Part shown: piece after piece, positions 1 through 5,628 of the stretch | Layout: each line of letters begins with the position of its first letter | Position numbering within the stretch: the first letter of the stretch is position 1 | NCBI GenBank assembly: GCA_017987425.1 | Contig: JAGNTT010000048.1 | Location: forward strand, 1-10,807 | Source: Candidatus Omnitrophota bacterium | GTDB taxonomy: Bacteria; Omnitrophota; Gorgyraeia; Zapsychrales; Fredricksoniimonadaceae | Length of the DNA stretch: 10,807 nt | Direction: 5' to 3' | Position numbers and translations under genes: made by a program | Notes under the pieces: model-generated | Seen by the model: only the letters and a program-made list of their open reading frames with translations | The model's database searches: none | What the model was told of the DNA's origin: nothing

Positions 1-625
1 TCAAGACCGTCTGGATATTGCGCCGCCAGGCATCCTGGGTCGGGTCATCCCGGCGGGTATCAAGACTGACATCGACGACTTTAAGCGGCTGTTCGTCCCA
101 GCGCAAACGTTCCAGTTCAGCGAGCACAACATCGATGGTCTTGGTCGCCTGCCCGTGCTGAATGACGTTACAGCTGAAAATCATCATGCCGTCCTTGGTC
201 GCCACTTCAAACTGCGGAACGACAAATTTGTACGCGCCGAAACTGGCCCACTCGCGCCCGAGGTTCTGTTCATCAAAACAGAACCCGCCGTAAAACTGCA
301 TGCGCTTGTTTTCTGAATTAAGATAAAGTCGAAGACGCTGAAAAATCTTGGCGTGCGATTCGATGGTGTCGCCCGATACGCACAGCGCTTCCCCGACTCC
401 GGCAATCGCGTAAACGCCGGTCTGGTGCGAGCCGTAGATTTTTGTTTTCACCTGCTGCTGGGACAGCCAGGATAAAAGATCGATGTCTTTAACAAAGATC
501 TCGATGCGCGCCACCGACGGTTCTTTGTAACAGCCTTCGGCCGTGACGAGCTTTTTCAGCTCCGCCGCCATGAGCGTTTTTGCGTCCGCGAAATTGTGAA
601 TTTGATCTAAAGAATTGATAACCAT
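1..625 (-). CDS. menF: Isochorismate synthase MenF, N-terminal part (3' end outside window)
   Basis: MenF converts chorismate to isochorismate, the first committed step of classical menaquinone synthesis in the cytoplasm. I translated 208 codons from the ATG at 623-625 to the window edge without a stop; full-length family members are about 430-460 aa, so the chorismate-binding catalytic half is missing here. What is visible matches the N-terminal half of the family: SHQTGVYAIAGVGEA near residues 66-80, FYGGFCFDE near 111-119, a Trp-x-x-Phe segment (W126, F129), then FVVPQFEV near 134-141. The gene follows menG, the last enzyme of the same pathway, with a 112-nt gap filled by a word-repeat hairpin. 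No Shine-Dalgarno sequence precedes the ATG; an in-frame GTG at 635-637 is an alternative start but lies inside the repeat. Anthranilate or aminodeoxychorismate synthases are related alternatives, less likely given the FYGGF-type motif and the neighbour. Confidence 0.85.
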   Translation of the reverse strand, partial: MVINSLDQIHNFADAKTLMAAELKKLVTAEGCYKEPSVARIEIFVKDIDLLSWLSQQQVKTKIYGSHQTGVYAIAGVGEALCVSGDTIESHAKIFQRLRLYLNSENKRMQFYGGFCFDEQNLGREWASFGAYKFVVPQFEVATKDGMMIFSCNVIQHGQATKTIDVVLAELERLRWDEQPLKVVDVSLDTRRDDPTQDAWRRNIQTVL

Positions 626-629
626 AAAT

Positions 630-726
630 AAGTGCACATGAGCACAAGACACAGGAGCTCATGAAGAGCACAGGCGGTTTTACTTGTGATCCACCTGTGT
701 CTTGTGACTTGTGCCCTTGTGTCTCA
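630..726. repeat. Word-repeat hairpin of the AGNNCACA family between menG and menF
   Basis: The left arm (about 631-674) is a run of degenerate 8-bp words such as AGTGCACA, TGAGCACA and GGAGCTCA. The right arm (about 686-726), read on the minus strand, is made of the same kind of word (AGGGCACA, AGTCACA, AGACACA). The core is a perfect 13-bp inverted repeat, CACAAGACACAGG at 643-655 against its complement at 694-706. The inner end carries little except a short GGCGGTTTTA stretch. The same words form the arms around the four-helix-bundle gene at 8761-9300, so this looks like a gene-less relative of that element. The menF start codon lies just outside its left edge. Confidence 0.8.
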
Positions 727-737
727 CGCGTTTCATA

Positions 738-1454
738 CTATTTTTCCGCCACATACACCGTCGCCACCCCGCCCAACAGCGGATGAGCGTGGATATTTTT
801 AAAACCCATCTGTCTTAAAATCTTGCAAAACCGCTCGCCGTAAGGAAACTGTTCGATGGTTTGATTGAGATATTTATAGGCGCGGTAATTGCCGGAAAAT
901 ATAAACCCGAGCACGGGGACAACCAGACGCAAATAGAGAATGTATCCGAACTTCAAAAAAATATTTTCAGGAATGGAAAATTCAAGGATGAGTGTTTTTC
1001 CGCCGGGTTTGGTGACCCTGAACATTTCCATCATAACCTGGCGCAGATCGGGGATGTTGCGGATGCCGAAGGCAATCGTCAAGACATCAAAAGCGTTATC
1101 ACCAAACGGAAGATGCTGGGCATCGCCGTGCTGAAGAATGATCTTCCTGGATAAATCCTTCTTCTCGACCTTTTCACGGCCGATCTTGAGCATCTCCTCC
1201 GCCATGTCGAGCCCGACGGCGCTGTAGATATTCGGCCTCTGCTCGGCCGCGGCGATGATGACGTCCGCGGTGCCGGTTGCCAGGTCCAGCATGTTAACGG
1301 TGGTTTCGGACGGAATATGCTTCAAAAGCGCGTTGCGCCAGCGGATATCGAGACCGAACGACAGCAGACGGTTGAGAAAGTCATACCGTCCGGAAATGAG
1401 ATTGAAGATCTTCCATGATTCTGTTTTGGGGAAAATGAGCTGGTCGCTGGGCAT
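738..1454 (-). CDS. menG: Demethylmenaquinone methyltransferase MenG/UbiE
   Basis: This SAM-dependent class I methyltransferase, 238 aa, methylates the quinone ring in the last step of menaquinone (or ubiquinone) synthesis at the inner face of the membrane. Visible signatures are SGRYDFLN near the N-terminus, the SAM motif DLATGTADV, the acidic-loop region GLDMAEEM, GDAQHLPF, FGIRNIPD, RVTKPGGK with LEFS after it, and the typical C-terminal LLGGVATVYVAEK. The length is normal for the family. Because menF lies directly downstream, the product is read as menaquinone rather than ubiquinone. The ATG at 1452-1454 has no clear Shine-Dalgarno sequence, but it aligns with the usual family N-terminus. 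The stop codon is TAG, which shows that amber is an ordinary stop in this genome. A sigma70-like promoter with a palindrome in its spacer lies about 40-65 nt upstream. Confidence 0.95.
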   Translation of the reverse strand: MPSDQLIFPKTESWKIFNLISGRYDFLNRLLSFGLDIRWRNALLKHIPSETTVNMLDLATGTADVIIAAAEQRPNIYSAVGLDMAEEMLKIGREKVEKKDLSRKIILQHGDAQHLPFGDNAFDVLTIAFGIRNIPDLRQVMMEMFRVTKPGGKTLILEFSIPENIFLKFGYILYLRLVVPVLGFIFSGNYRAYKYLNQTIEQFPYGERFCKILRQMGFKNIHAHPLLGGVATVYVAEK

Positions 1455-1491
1455 ATAATTTTTAGTATTTTATGTCGTTTGGAATAGGCAC

Positions 1492-1520
1492 ATAGTAACA
1501 CATCCGACGGATGATGGCAA
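1492..1520 (-). promoter_or_regulatory. Candidate sigma70 promoter of menG, with palindrome in the spacer
   Basis: On the minus strand TTGCCA (1520-1515) is followed after exactly 17 nt by TACTAT (1497-1492). Both boxes are close to the TTGACA / TATAAT consensus, and transcription would start about 30 nt before the menG ATG. Between the boxes lies the palindrome CATCC-GAC-GGATG (1501-1513), a possible operator. Inferred from sequence only. Confidence 0.45.
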
Positions 1521-1552
1521 TATAACACCCATTACATTTAAGGGGACAACGG

Positions 1553-2101
1553 TTATGGTTGATAGTACTGGTCCAGCATCCACCGGTCTGCATTAAACCG
1601 GATGTATTCGCGAATACGGTTTAATTCATCCTCATTGCGGATGATGCGTTCGTAATAATTGCGCTGCCACAATCGTTTATCCGATGTCCCAGCACAATAA
1701 CCGTTGATATTTCGATATCGTGCGGTTGTCTATGATTTGAACCGATGGACAACATCGGACAAGGAAAACGTAGGGGCAGGCCCCAGCGCCTGCCCTATAT
1801 CAGGTGAAATCACATTGGCAGAAGGGCAACCACGGGGGGTTGCCCCTACAGGATTCAATGTGATAATTCCATGCACATGATTCGGCATAACGACAAACGC
1901 ATCAATTTCCACACCTAGGTATCGAGGTAATTCGTTCCAAACATCCCCCACCATTTCCCCCACAGTATTGGAACGCGTCACACCATTGTTGATTTCACCT
2001 AACAAGCATTGACGCCCCAAAACGCATATCGTCACAAAATACATCCCCCCTGTTCTGTAATCATAACCTCTCAGCCGCAATGAACGTCGGTGACCGGACA
2101 T
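1553..2101 (-). pseudogene. IS200-like / REP-associated tyrosine transposase (RAYT type) broken by an in-frame amber codon
   Basis: This was a single-strand (Y1, HUH) transposase of the IS200-like, REP-associated class, about 182 codons. It opens with HRRSLRLRGYDY, continues with GMYFVTICV, and has the HUH metal-binding motif in VVMPNHVHGII. Reading reaches RFKS and hits TAG at 1732-1730. The same frame then continues without further damage as TTARYRN, then KRLWQRNYYERIIRNE and LNRIREYI, to TAA at 1555-1553. These downstream residues are the normal C-terminal part of the family, and RFKS-Leu-TT is the usual sequence, so one TTG-to-TAG change would explain the break. The start at 2099-2101 is chosen because AGGGGG (2108-2112 region) sits just upstream; an earlier in-frame ATG at 2114-2116 lacks one. 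The segment between HUH motif and amber codon contains two REP-like palindromes. No functional second copy is in this window. Confidence 0.85.
1770..1849. repeat. REPIN-like pair of palindromes inside the transposase gene
   Basis: Two hairpin-forming palindromes stand in inverted orientation. The first pairs GGGCAGGC (1774-1781) with GCCTGCCC (1788-1795). The second pairs GGGCAACC (1824-1831) with GGTTGCCC (1838-1845). The outer edges are a perfect inverted repeat, GTAGGGGCA (1770-1778) against TGCCCCTAC (1841-1849). Two REP palindromes facing each other across a short spacer is the REPIN layout, and such sequences are the known substrates of RAYT transposases. They encode the GATPRGCP and QALGPAPT parts of the protein. 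Confidence 0.7.
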
Positions 2102-2135
2102 AAAAATCCCCCTCATGTTTTACCGGTTAAGGTTA

Positions 2136-2152
2136 ACGCAAGGGGGATGCGT
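2136..2152. other. Small hairpin with AGGGGGA loop upstream of the transposase start
   Basis: ACGCA (2136-2140) pairs with TGCGT (2148-2152) around the 7-nt loop AGGGGGA. On the minus-strand transcript the loop reads UCCCCCU, which is complementary to the AGGGGGA containing the ribosome-binding site at 2107-2113, so pairing between them is possible. A hairpin with the identical loop lies at nearly the same distance before the four-helix-bundle gene (9220-9240). Confidence 0.4.
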
Positions 2153-2186
2153 AAAAGGATTGACCGTCATACATCCGGACCAATCC
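2153..2186 (-). terminator. Probable Rho-independent terminator of the glycosidase gene
   Basis: On the minus strand, 24 nt after the glycosidase stop, GGATTGGTC (2186-2178) can pair with GGTCAATCC (2165-2157). Six of these pairs are Watson-Crick at the base, followed by two wobbles and a closing pair. TTTT (2156-2153) follows the stem at once. Free energy was not computed. Confidence 0.45.
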
Positions 2187-2210
2187 AGTTGAATCACACA
2201 AACAAACAAC

Positions 2211-3455
2211 TTATGCTGAACCTGCCCAGATCTTTTGGTAAAAGAAGTAAATCTTTTTCAGCTGACGGATGAACGGGCTGTGTTTGCCGTCGCCCTGGGA
2301 AACCAGGCCCATGAATTCCGAATATTTCTGCTGCACGTATTCGCCGATATCCTGGGTCGTGGGCTCGCCGAAGAAATACCACATATCGGCCCACTGAAAC
2401 ACCATGGCCCCGATGCTGTTGCCCACACCTTCCCCGCCGTAGCGGTTGCCGTTGATGCTTCGCCAGCAGACCTGATGAAAATTTTTCTGGATATCGAAAC
2501 TCAACTTATCGTCCTTGGCCGCGTAAGTGCCGTACTCCGTCACGAGCACGGGACGGTCATAGTTATCGCGGACCTTGATATACAACGGATCGAAACCTTG
2601 GCCGTAACTGTTCATGGCGAAGATGTCCACGTCCGGCAGCTGTTTCGCGATCTCCTCAATCTTGTCCGTGTGGAAATTGCCGAAGGCGACCGGATGATTC
2701 GGGTCCAGCTTATGGATCAATTGCGCGGCTTCATTGACGAGAGACAGAAAAGCTTTGACCTCCAATTCCGCATTATCGAAGTTCGAAGGGTTAAAATTTT
2801 CATTGCCGATGATCCACATGAGGGTGTACGGTTCGTCCTTGTGCTCCTCCACCATCACGCGGATGCCCTCGAGCAGATTTTTGCGCTGCTGGGGATCGGT
2901 GAAATCGGTCCCCTTCGCTGGCGGAGCGCCGGAACCGATCGACCATGATCCGAAATAATGCCCGATGGCTACCATGATGCCGGTTTTTTCATACAGATCA
3001 CGGAATATTTCTTTATTGGGCGGATGATCGAACGTGAGCTGAAGCCCTTTGGACTTATAGAACTGGCTGATGCGCTGATCGTCGCTGGGCATCTGATAAA
3101 TCCGGATGGTATTGACGCCCATGTCCTTCAAGAGCTGCCAGTCGCCGACCGCGGGCTCATCGCTGTCCTGGACATTGTTGAGATTCTTATCGACCCATGA
3201 ATCATAGGCAAGGTCATTCTTCCCGTTATTGTTCAGATCAAGAATGCTCCAGTCGCGCATATCCTCAATATCCGGATTGTCCCCGACGACCGTGAAGCCG
3301 TACACGACGCCTTTGATGAAAAAAGGCTTATCGTTGACCGTCAATTCCCATTGGCCCTTGCCATGTTTGAGCACTCCTACTTTTTGCGGCGCGGCCTGGG
3401 CCAATGCCGGAAATAAAAACAATACACTTAAACAAAGAGAAAGCACTTTATTCAC
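2211..3455 (-). CDS. Secreted clan GH-A glycosidase, GH2/GH72-like TIM barrel
   Basis: The predicted 414-aa protein has a signal peptide (residues 1 to about 21, ending ALAQA) and should act in the periplasm or outside the cell on a glycan. After the signal comes a strand pair with NDKPFFIKGVVYG (residues 41-53), typical of the start of GH2-type barrels. The clan GH-A acid/base pair is seen as GNE (E219), and the likely nucleophile is in LVTEYGTY (E307), 88 residues later. An acidic insert at residues 73-101 (DLNNNGKND and DKNLNNVQDSDE) resembles calcium-binding loops. The start is the GTG at 3453-3455, because AGGAGG ends 6 nt before it and the signal peptide then begins MNKVLSL; the upstream in-frame ATG (3477-3479) would bury that site inside the coding sequence. 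The gene stands alone between trxB and a transposase relic. The substrate cannot be told from sequence; a transglycosylase is also possible. Confidence 0.75.
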   Translation of the reverse strand: MNKVLSLCLSVLFLFPALAQAAPQKVGVLKHGKGQWELTVNDKPFFIKGVVYGFTVVGDNPDIEDMRDWSILDLNNNGKNDLAYDSWVDKNLNNVQDSDEPAVGDWQLLKDMGVNTIRIYQMPSDDQRISQFYKSKGLQLTFDHPPNKEIFRDLYEKTGIMVAIGHYFGSWSIGSGAPPAKGTDFTDPQQRKNLLEGIRVMVEEHKDEPYTLMWIIGNENFNPSNFDNAELEVKAFLSLVNEAAQLIHKLDPNHPVAFGNFHTDKIEEIAKQLPDVDIFAMNSYGQGFDPLYIKVRDNYDRPVLVTEYGTYAAKDDKLSFDIQKNFHQVCWRSINGNRYGGEGVGNSIGAMVFQWADMWYFFGEPTTQDIGEYVQQKYSEFMGLVSQGDGKHSPFIRQLKKIYFFYQKIWAGSA

Positions 3456-3461
3456 ACCACA

Positions 3462-3467
3462 CCTCCT
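3462..3467 (-). promoter_or_regulatory. Shine-Dalgarno AGGAGG deciding the GTG start of the glycosidase
   Basis: AGGAGG on the minus strand is separated by 6 nt from the GTG at 3453-3455, fixing that codon as the start rather than the ATG 24 nt further upstream. Confidence 0.75.
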
Positions 3468-3583
3468 GAAAGACAACAATAAATGTTGGTTTTAAAAAAG
3501 ATTATTCGCAGTCAACGCGGGGGACGTCTTTGTCCGGGGGAATAGAATTTTAACGCTATGCAACCGACTAAGTCTTGTTTTTC

Positions 3584-4522
3584 TTAATGATGCTCGGAAA
3601 GAAACCGTTCTGCCTCGAGGGCGGCCATGCATCCGGTTCCGGCCGACGTAATGGCCTGACGATAAATTTTATCCTGCACATCGCCGGCGGCGAAGACGCC
3701 TTCCTTGGACGTGTAGGTTGTGCCCGGCTTTGTTTTGATGTAACCGGTGTCGTCGAGTTCAAGCTGGCCTTCCAGAAATGAGGTATTGGGCACATGGCCG
3801 ATGGCGTAAAAAAGACCGCCCGCTTCGATGACGGACTGTTGACGGTCCACCGTCGATTCAACTTTCACGCCGGTCAAAAATTTCTCGCCGAGAACTTCGA
3901 TCGGGGCCGTGTTAAAACGGATCTCGATCTTGGGATTGTTTTTGGCGCGGTCCTGCATGACTTTGGAAGCGCGCAGAACATCACGCCGCACGAGCATAAT
4001 GACTTTGCCGGCAAATTTGGTTAAGTATGTCGCTTCTTCGACCGCGGAGTCTCCCCCGCCGACAACAACAAGAACTTTGTTGCGAAAAATTGGAAGCGCC
4101 CCGTCGCAGACCGCGCAGGCGGAAATCCCGCGCTGCCACAATCGTTCTTCACCGGGAAGGTTCATGCGTTTGGCAGTCGCCCCTGTCGCGATGATAATGG
4201 ATTTGGTCTCGACCACCTGGTCGCCGACAAAAACTTTATAAGGACGGCTGGAGAGGTCGACTTTATCAACGGTTTCCGTTTTGATGCGTGTGCCGCAATG
4301 GATGGACTGTTCGCGCATCTTGTCCATCAACGAGGGACCGGAAATAGATGTGTAACCGGGATAATTTTCAACTTCCGTCGTCGTCGTCAATTGACCCCCG
4401 GCCACAACGCCGGCGGCGAACAAGCCTTCATACATGAGCGGATTTAATTTCGCACGGGCCGCGTAAATAGCGGCCGTATGCCCCGCGGGGCCGGAACCGA
4501 TGATCACGACATTCTCTGACAT
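3584..4522 (-). CDS. trxB: Thioredoxin reductase (NADPH), low-molecular-weight type
   Basis: This cytoplasmic FAD enzyme, 312 aa, passes electrons from NADPH to thioredoxin. Seen in order: the FAD-binding GSGPAG (residues 9-14), GGQLTTTTEVENYPGY (42-57), ATGA (112-115), the redox-active pair CAVC (136-139) followed by DG, the NADPH-binding GGGDSA (155-160) with VRRD (178-181), and the C-terminal FAD motif AAGDVQDK. Length is normal. The loop before GGQL is longer than in the Escherichia coli enzyme (YEGLFAAGVVAGGQL), as in fungal, plant and some PVC enzymes. The start at 4520-4522 is chosen because AAAGGAG lies 6 nt upstream; the in-frame ATG at 4541-4543 would put that site inside the gene. 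It is preceded by two word-repeat hairpins, one ending in a T-run, so it is probably transcribed separately from korAB. Confidence 0.96.
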   Translation of the reverse strand: MSENVVIIGSGPAGHTAAIYAARAKLNPLMYEGLFAAGVVAGGQLTTTTEVENYPGYTSISGPSLMDKMREQSIHCGTRIKTETVDKVDLSSRPYKVFVGDQVVETKSIIIATGATAKRMNLPGEERLWQRGISACAVCDGALPIFRNKVLVVVGGGDSAVEEATYLTKFAGKVIMLVRRDVLRASKVMQDRAKNNPKIEIRFNTAPIEVLGEKFLTGVKVESTVDRQQSVIEAGGLFYAIGHVPNTSFLEGQLELDDTGYIKTKPGTTYTSKEGVFAAGDVQDKIYRQAITSAGTGCMAALEAERFLSEHH

Positions 4523-4528
4523 TACATT

Positions 4529-4535
4529 CTCCTTT
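4529..4535 (-). promoter_or_regulatory. Shine-Dalgarno AAAGGAG deciding the trxB start
   Basis: AAAGGAG on the minus strand stands 6 nt before the ATG at 4520-4522. Confidence 0.75.
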
Positions 4536-4548
4536 AATAACATGAAAA

Positions 4549-4621
4549 AGTGCTCAGTGATCAGGGGACAGTGTTCAGTGGAAAAATTTTACTGACCACT
4601 GAGCACTGATCCCTGACCACT
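4549..4621. repeat. Word-repeat hairpin of the AGTGNTC family between korB and trxB
   Basis: The left arm is a tandem run of 7-bp words in exact register: AGTGCTC (4549), AGTGATC (4556), AGGGGAC (4563), AGTGTTC (4570), then AGTGG. The right arm, read on the minus strand, has AGTGGTC (4621-4615), AGGGATC (4614-4608), AGTGCTC (4607-4601), AGTGGTC (4600-4594), then AGT. The two arms face each other across an A/T-only loop (4582-4590). On the minus strand the hairpin is followed by CTTTTT (4549-4544), so it could also serve as the terminator of the kor operon. Confidence 0.8.
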
Positions 4622-4626
4622 TAATA

Positions 4627-4702
4627 ATCCCAGAAACCCAGCGTCCCAGGACCCCATTCGATCTGGGACGCCTGGGACTCTGGGGAACTGGGACCCTGGG
4701 TC
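4627..4702. repeat. Word-repeat hairpin of the CTGGGANN family next to korB
   Basis: The right arm is a run of mostly 8-bp words: CTGGGACG (4663), CCTGGGACT (4671), CTGGGGAA (4680), CTGGGACC (4688), CTGGGTC (4696). The left arm holds their complements, ATCCCAG (4627), AAACCCAG (4634), CGTCCCAG (4642), GACCCCA (4650). The core is a perfect 9-bp inverted repeat, GCGTCCCAG (4641-4649) against CTGGGACGC (4663-4671), with a 13-nt loop. It begins 8 nt beyond the korB stop and lies 5 nt from the AGTGNTC element. Confidence 0.8.
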
Positions 4703-4710
4703 ACTATGCG

Positions 4711-5628
4711 TTAAATCAAGTATCTGTCCAGAATCTTAGAACGCTCTTTCTTGACGGTGTTGGCCGTCTGGTCCAAAAGGATTCTGTCATAACGAGGCTT
4801 ATTCTTATCCTGATAAAACAAACCGAAATAACGTCGTTCGGCCAGAGCATATTTGAACGCCGAATCGAGGTTCGCCGGATCGTGTTCAATGACCTCCGCC
4901 TTGTCGGCCAGACGCTTGTCCGCCGCAATACCGTTGGCATGGTTCAGGAATGAAAACCACGTCGAAGTTTTATAATCAAAACCGTTCGGATCAAAATGCG
5001 GACAGCGCTGTGAAATATGCACGAAGGCAAATCCCGGATGATCAAAAGCGGCCTTGATCGTATTTCCCAAATGATCAGGAATCCAGTCGGCGGTGGATGC
5101 CACAAACGAGGCGCCCAACCCAAGCGCCACGCGCACGGGATTAAGCGGATCGATGTAAGTCCCCTGCGGCTGAGTATTGGTCGGATGCGATTTTCTTGTC
5201 GTAGGCGAAGTCTGGTTCTTCGTCAGCGCGTACAGCTCGTTATCGTACATCATGAACACGCACTTGAAGTTCTTGTTGATGCCGTGGATCAGGTGATTGC
5301 CGCCGATACTCATGGCGTCGCCGTCGCCGGCATGAACGAAGAGATTCAAGTCCGGACGGGCCAGCGCCACGCCGAGCGCGATCGTAATCGGACGTCCGTG
5401 AATACCGTGCACGCCGTACGTATTGAAATAATTCGGAGCGCGGCCGGAACAGCCGATCCCGGAAACGTTGACGGTCTGCGACGGCTGCATCTGTTTGTCC
5501 ACCATGAAGCGCTTAAGCCCCATGATGATACCGAAGTCACCGCATCCGGCGCACCATCTCGGATTTTCGGTGTTTAAATCTTTAATTGTGATCGGCTGAG
5601 GAACCGATTGTTCAGTGGCGGTTGTCAT
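4711..5628 (-). CDS. korB: 2-oxoacid:ferredoxin oxidoreductase, beta subunit (KorB type)
   Basis: This thiamine-diphosphate-binding subunit, 305 aa, works with KorA in a cytoplasmic complex that oxidatively decarboxylates a 2-oxoacid (most likely 2-oxoglutarate) to an acyl-CoA with ferredoxin as acceptor, or runs the reverse carboxylation. Visible: WCAGCGDFG (C26, C29), SGIGCSG (C60) and a later C209, which fit the four [4Fe-4S] ligands of the family; HAGDGDAMSIGGNH (99-112), the diphosphate/Mg site; and NELYALTKNQTSPTT (130-144). The last reads YALTKNQ where the family usually has YGxTxGQ. Translation is coupled to korA: the genes share ATGA (5628-5625), and GGAGG (5640-5636) within korA lies 7 nt before the start. 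Substrate choice (2-oxoglutarate versus other 2-oxoacids) is inferred. Confidence 0.88.
   Translation of the reverse strand: MTTATEQSVPQPITIKDLNTENPRWCAGCGDFGIIMGLKRFMVDKQMQPSQTVNVSGIGCSGRAPNYFNTYGVHGIHGRPITIALGVALARPDLNLFVHAGDGDAMSIGGNHLIHGINKNFKCVFMMYDNELYALTKNQTSPTTRKSHPTNTQPQGTYIDPLNPVRVALGLGASFVASTADWIPDHLGNTIKAAFDHPGFAFVHISQRCPHFDPNGFDYKTSTWFSFLNHANGIAADKRLADKAEVIEHDPANLDSAFKYALAERRYFGLFYQDKNKPRYDRILLDQTANTVKKERSKILDRYLI

Noticed and set aside
1592..1625. Long palindrome ATTAAACC...GTATTCG/CGAATAC...GGTTTAAT with a 4-nt bulge
   Set aside because: It coincides with the codons of the conserved LNRIREYIRFN segment of the transposase, so it is most simply explained by coding sequence. I could not show it is a separate element.
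1730..1732. Amber codon read as an amino acid (suppression or recoding)
   Set aside because: menG ends with TAG, so amber is a normal stop here, and a transposase relic gives no reason for recoding.
2235..2948. Plus-strand open frame of 237 codons opposite the glycosidase
   Set aside because: It is antisense to a gene with clear signal peptide and catalytic motifs, and shows no recognisable domain. The other long plus-strand frames (5017-5577, 5997-6680, 10175-10750) are the same kind of shadow of korB, korA and thiC.
3474..3488. CAACA-ATAAA-TGTTG palindrome before the glycosidase ribosome-binding site
   Set aside because: The 5-bp stem is A/T-rich and too short to separate from chance.
3499..3540. 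Terminator between trxB and the glycosidase gene from the GGGGGACG / CCGGGGG region
   Set aside because: Only a 4-bp stem forms; the G-runs are direct, not inverted, repeats and no T-run follows.
4549..4702. CRISPR array
   Set aside because: The repeats are 7-8-bp degenerate words without spacers and in inverted arms; there are no cas genes.
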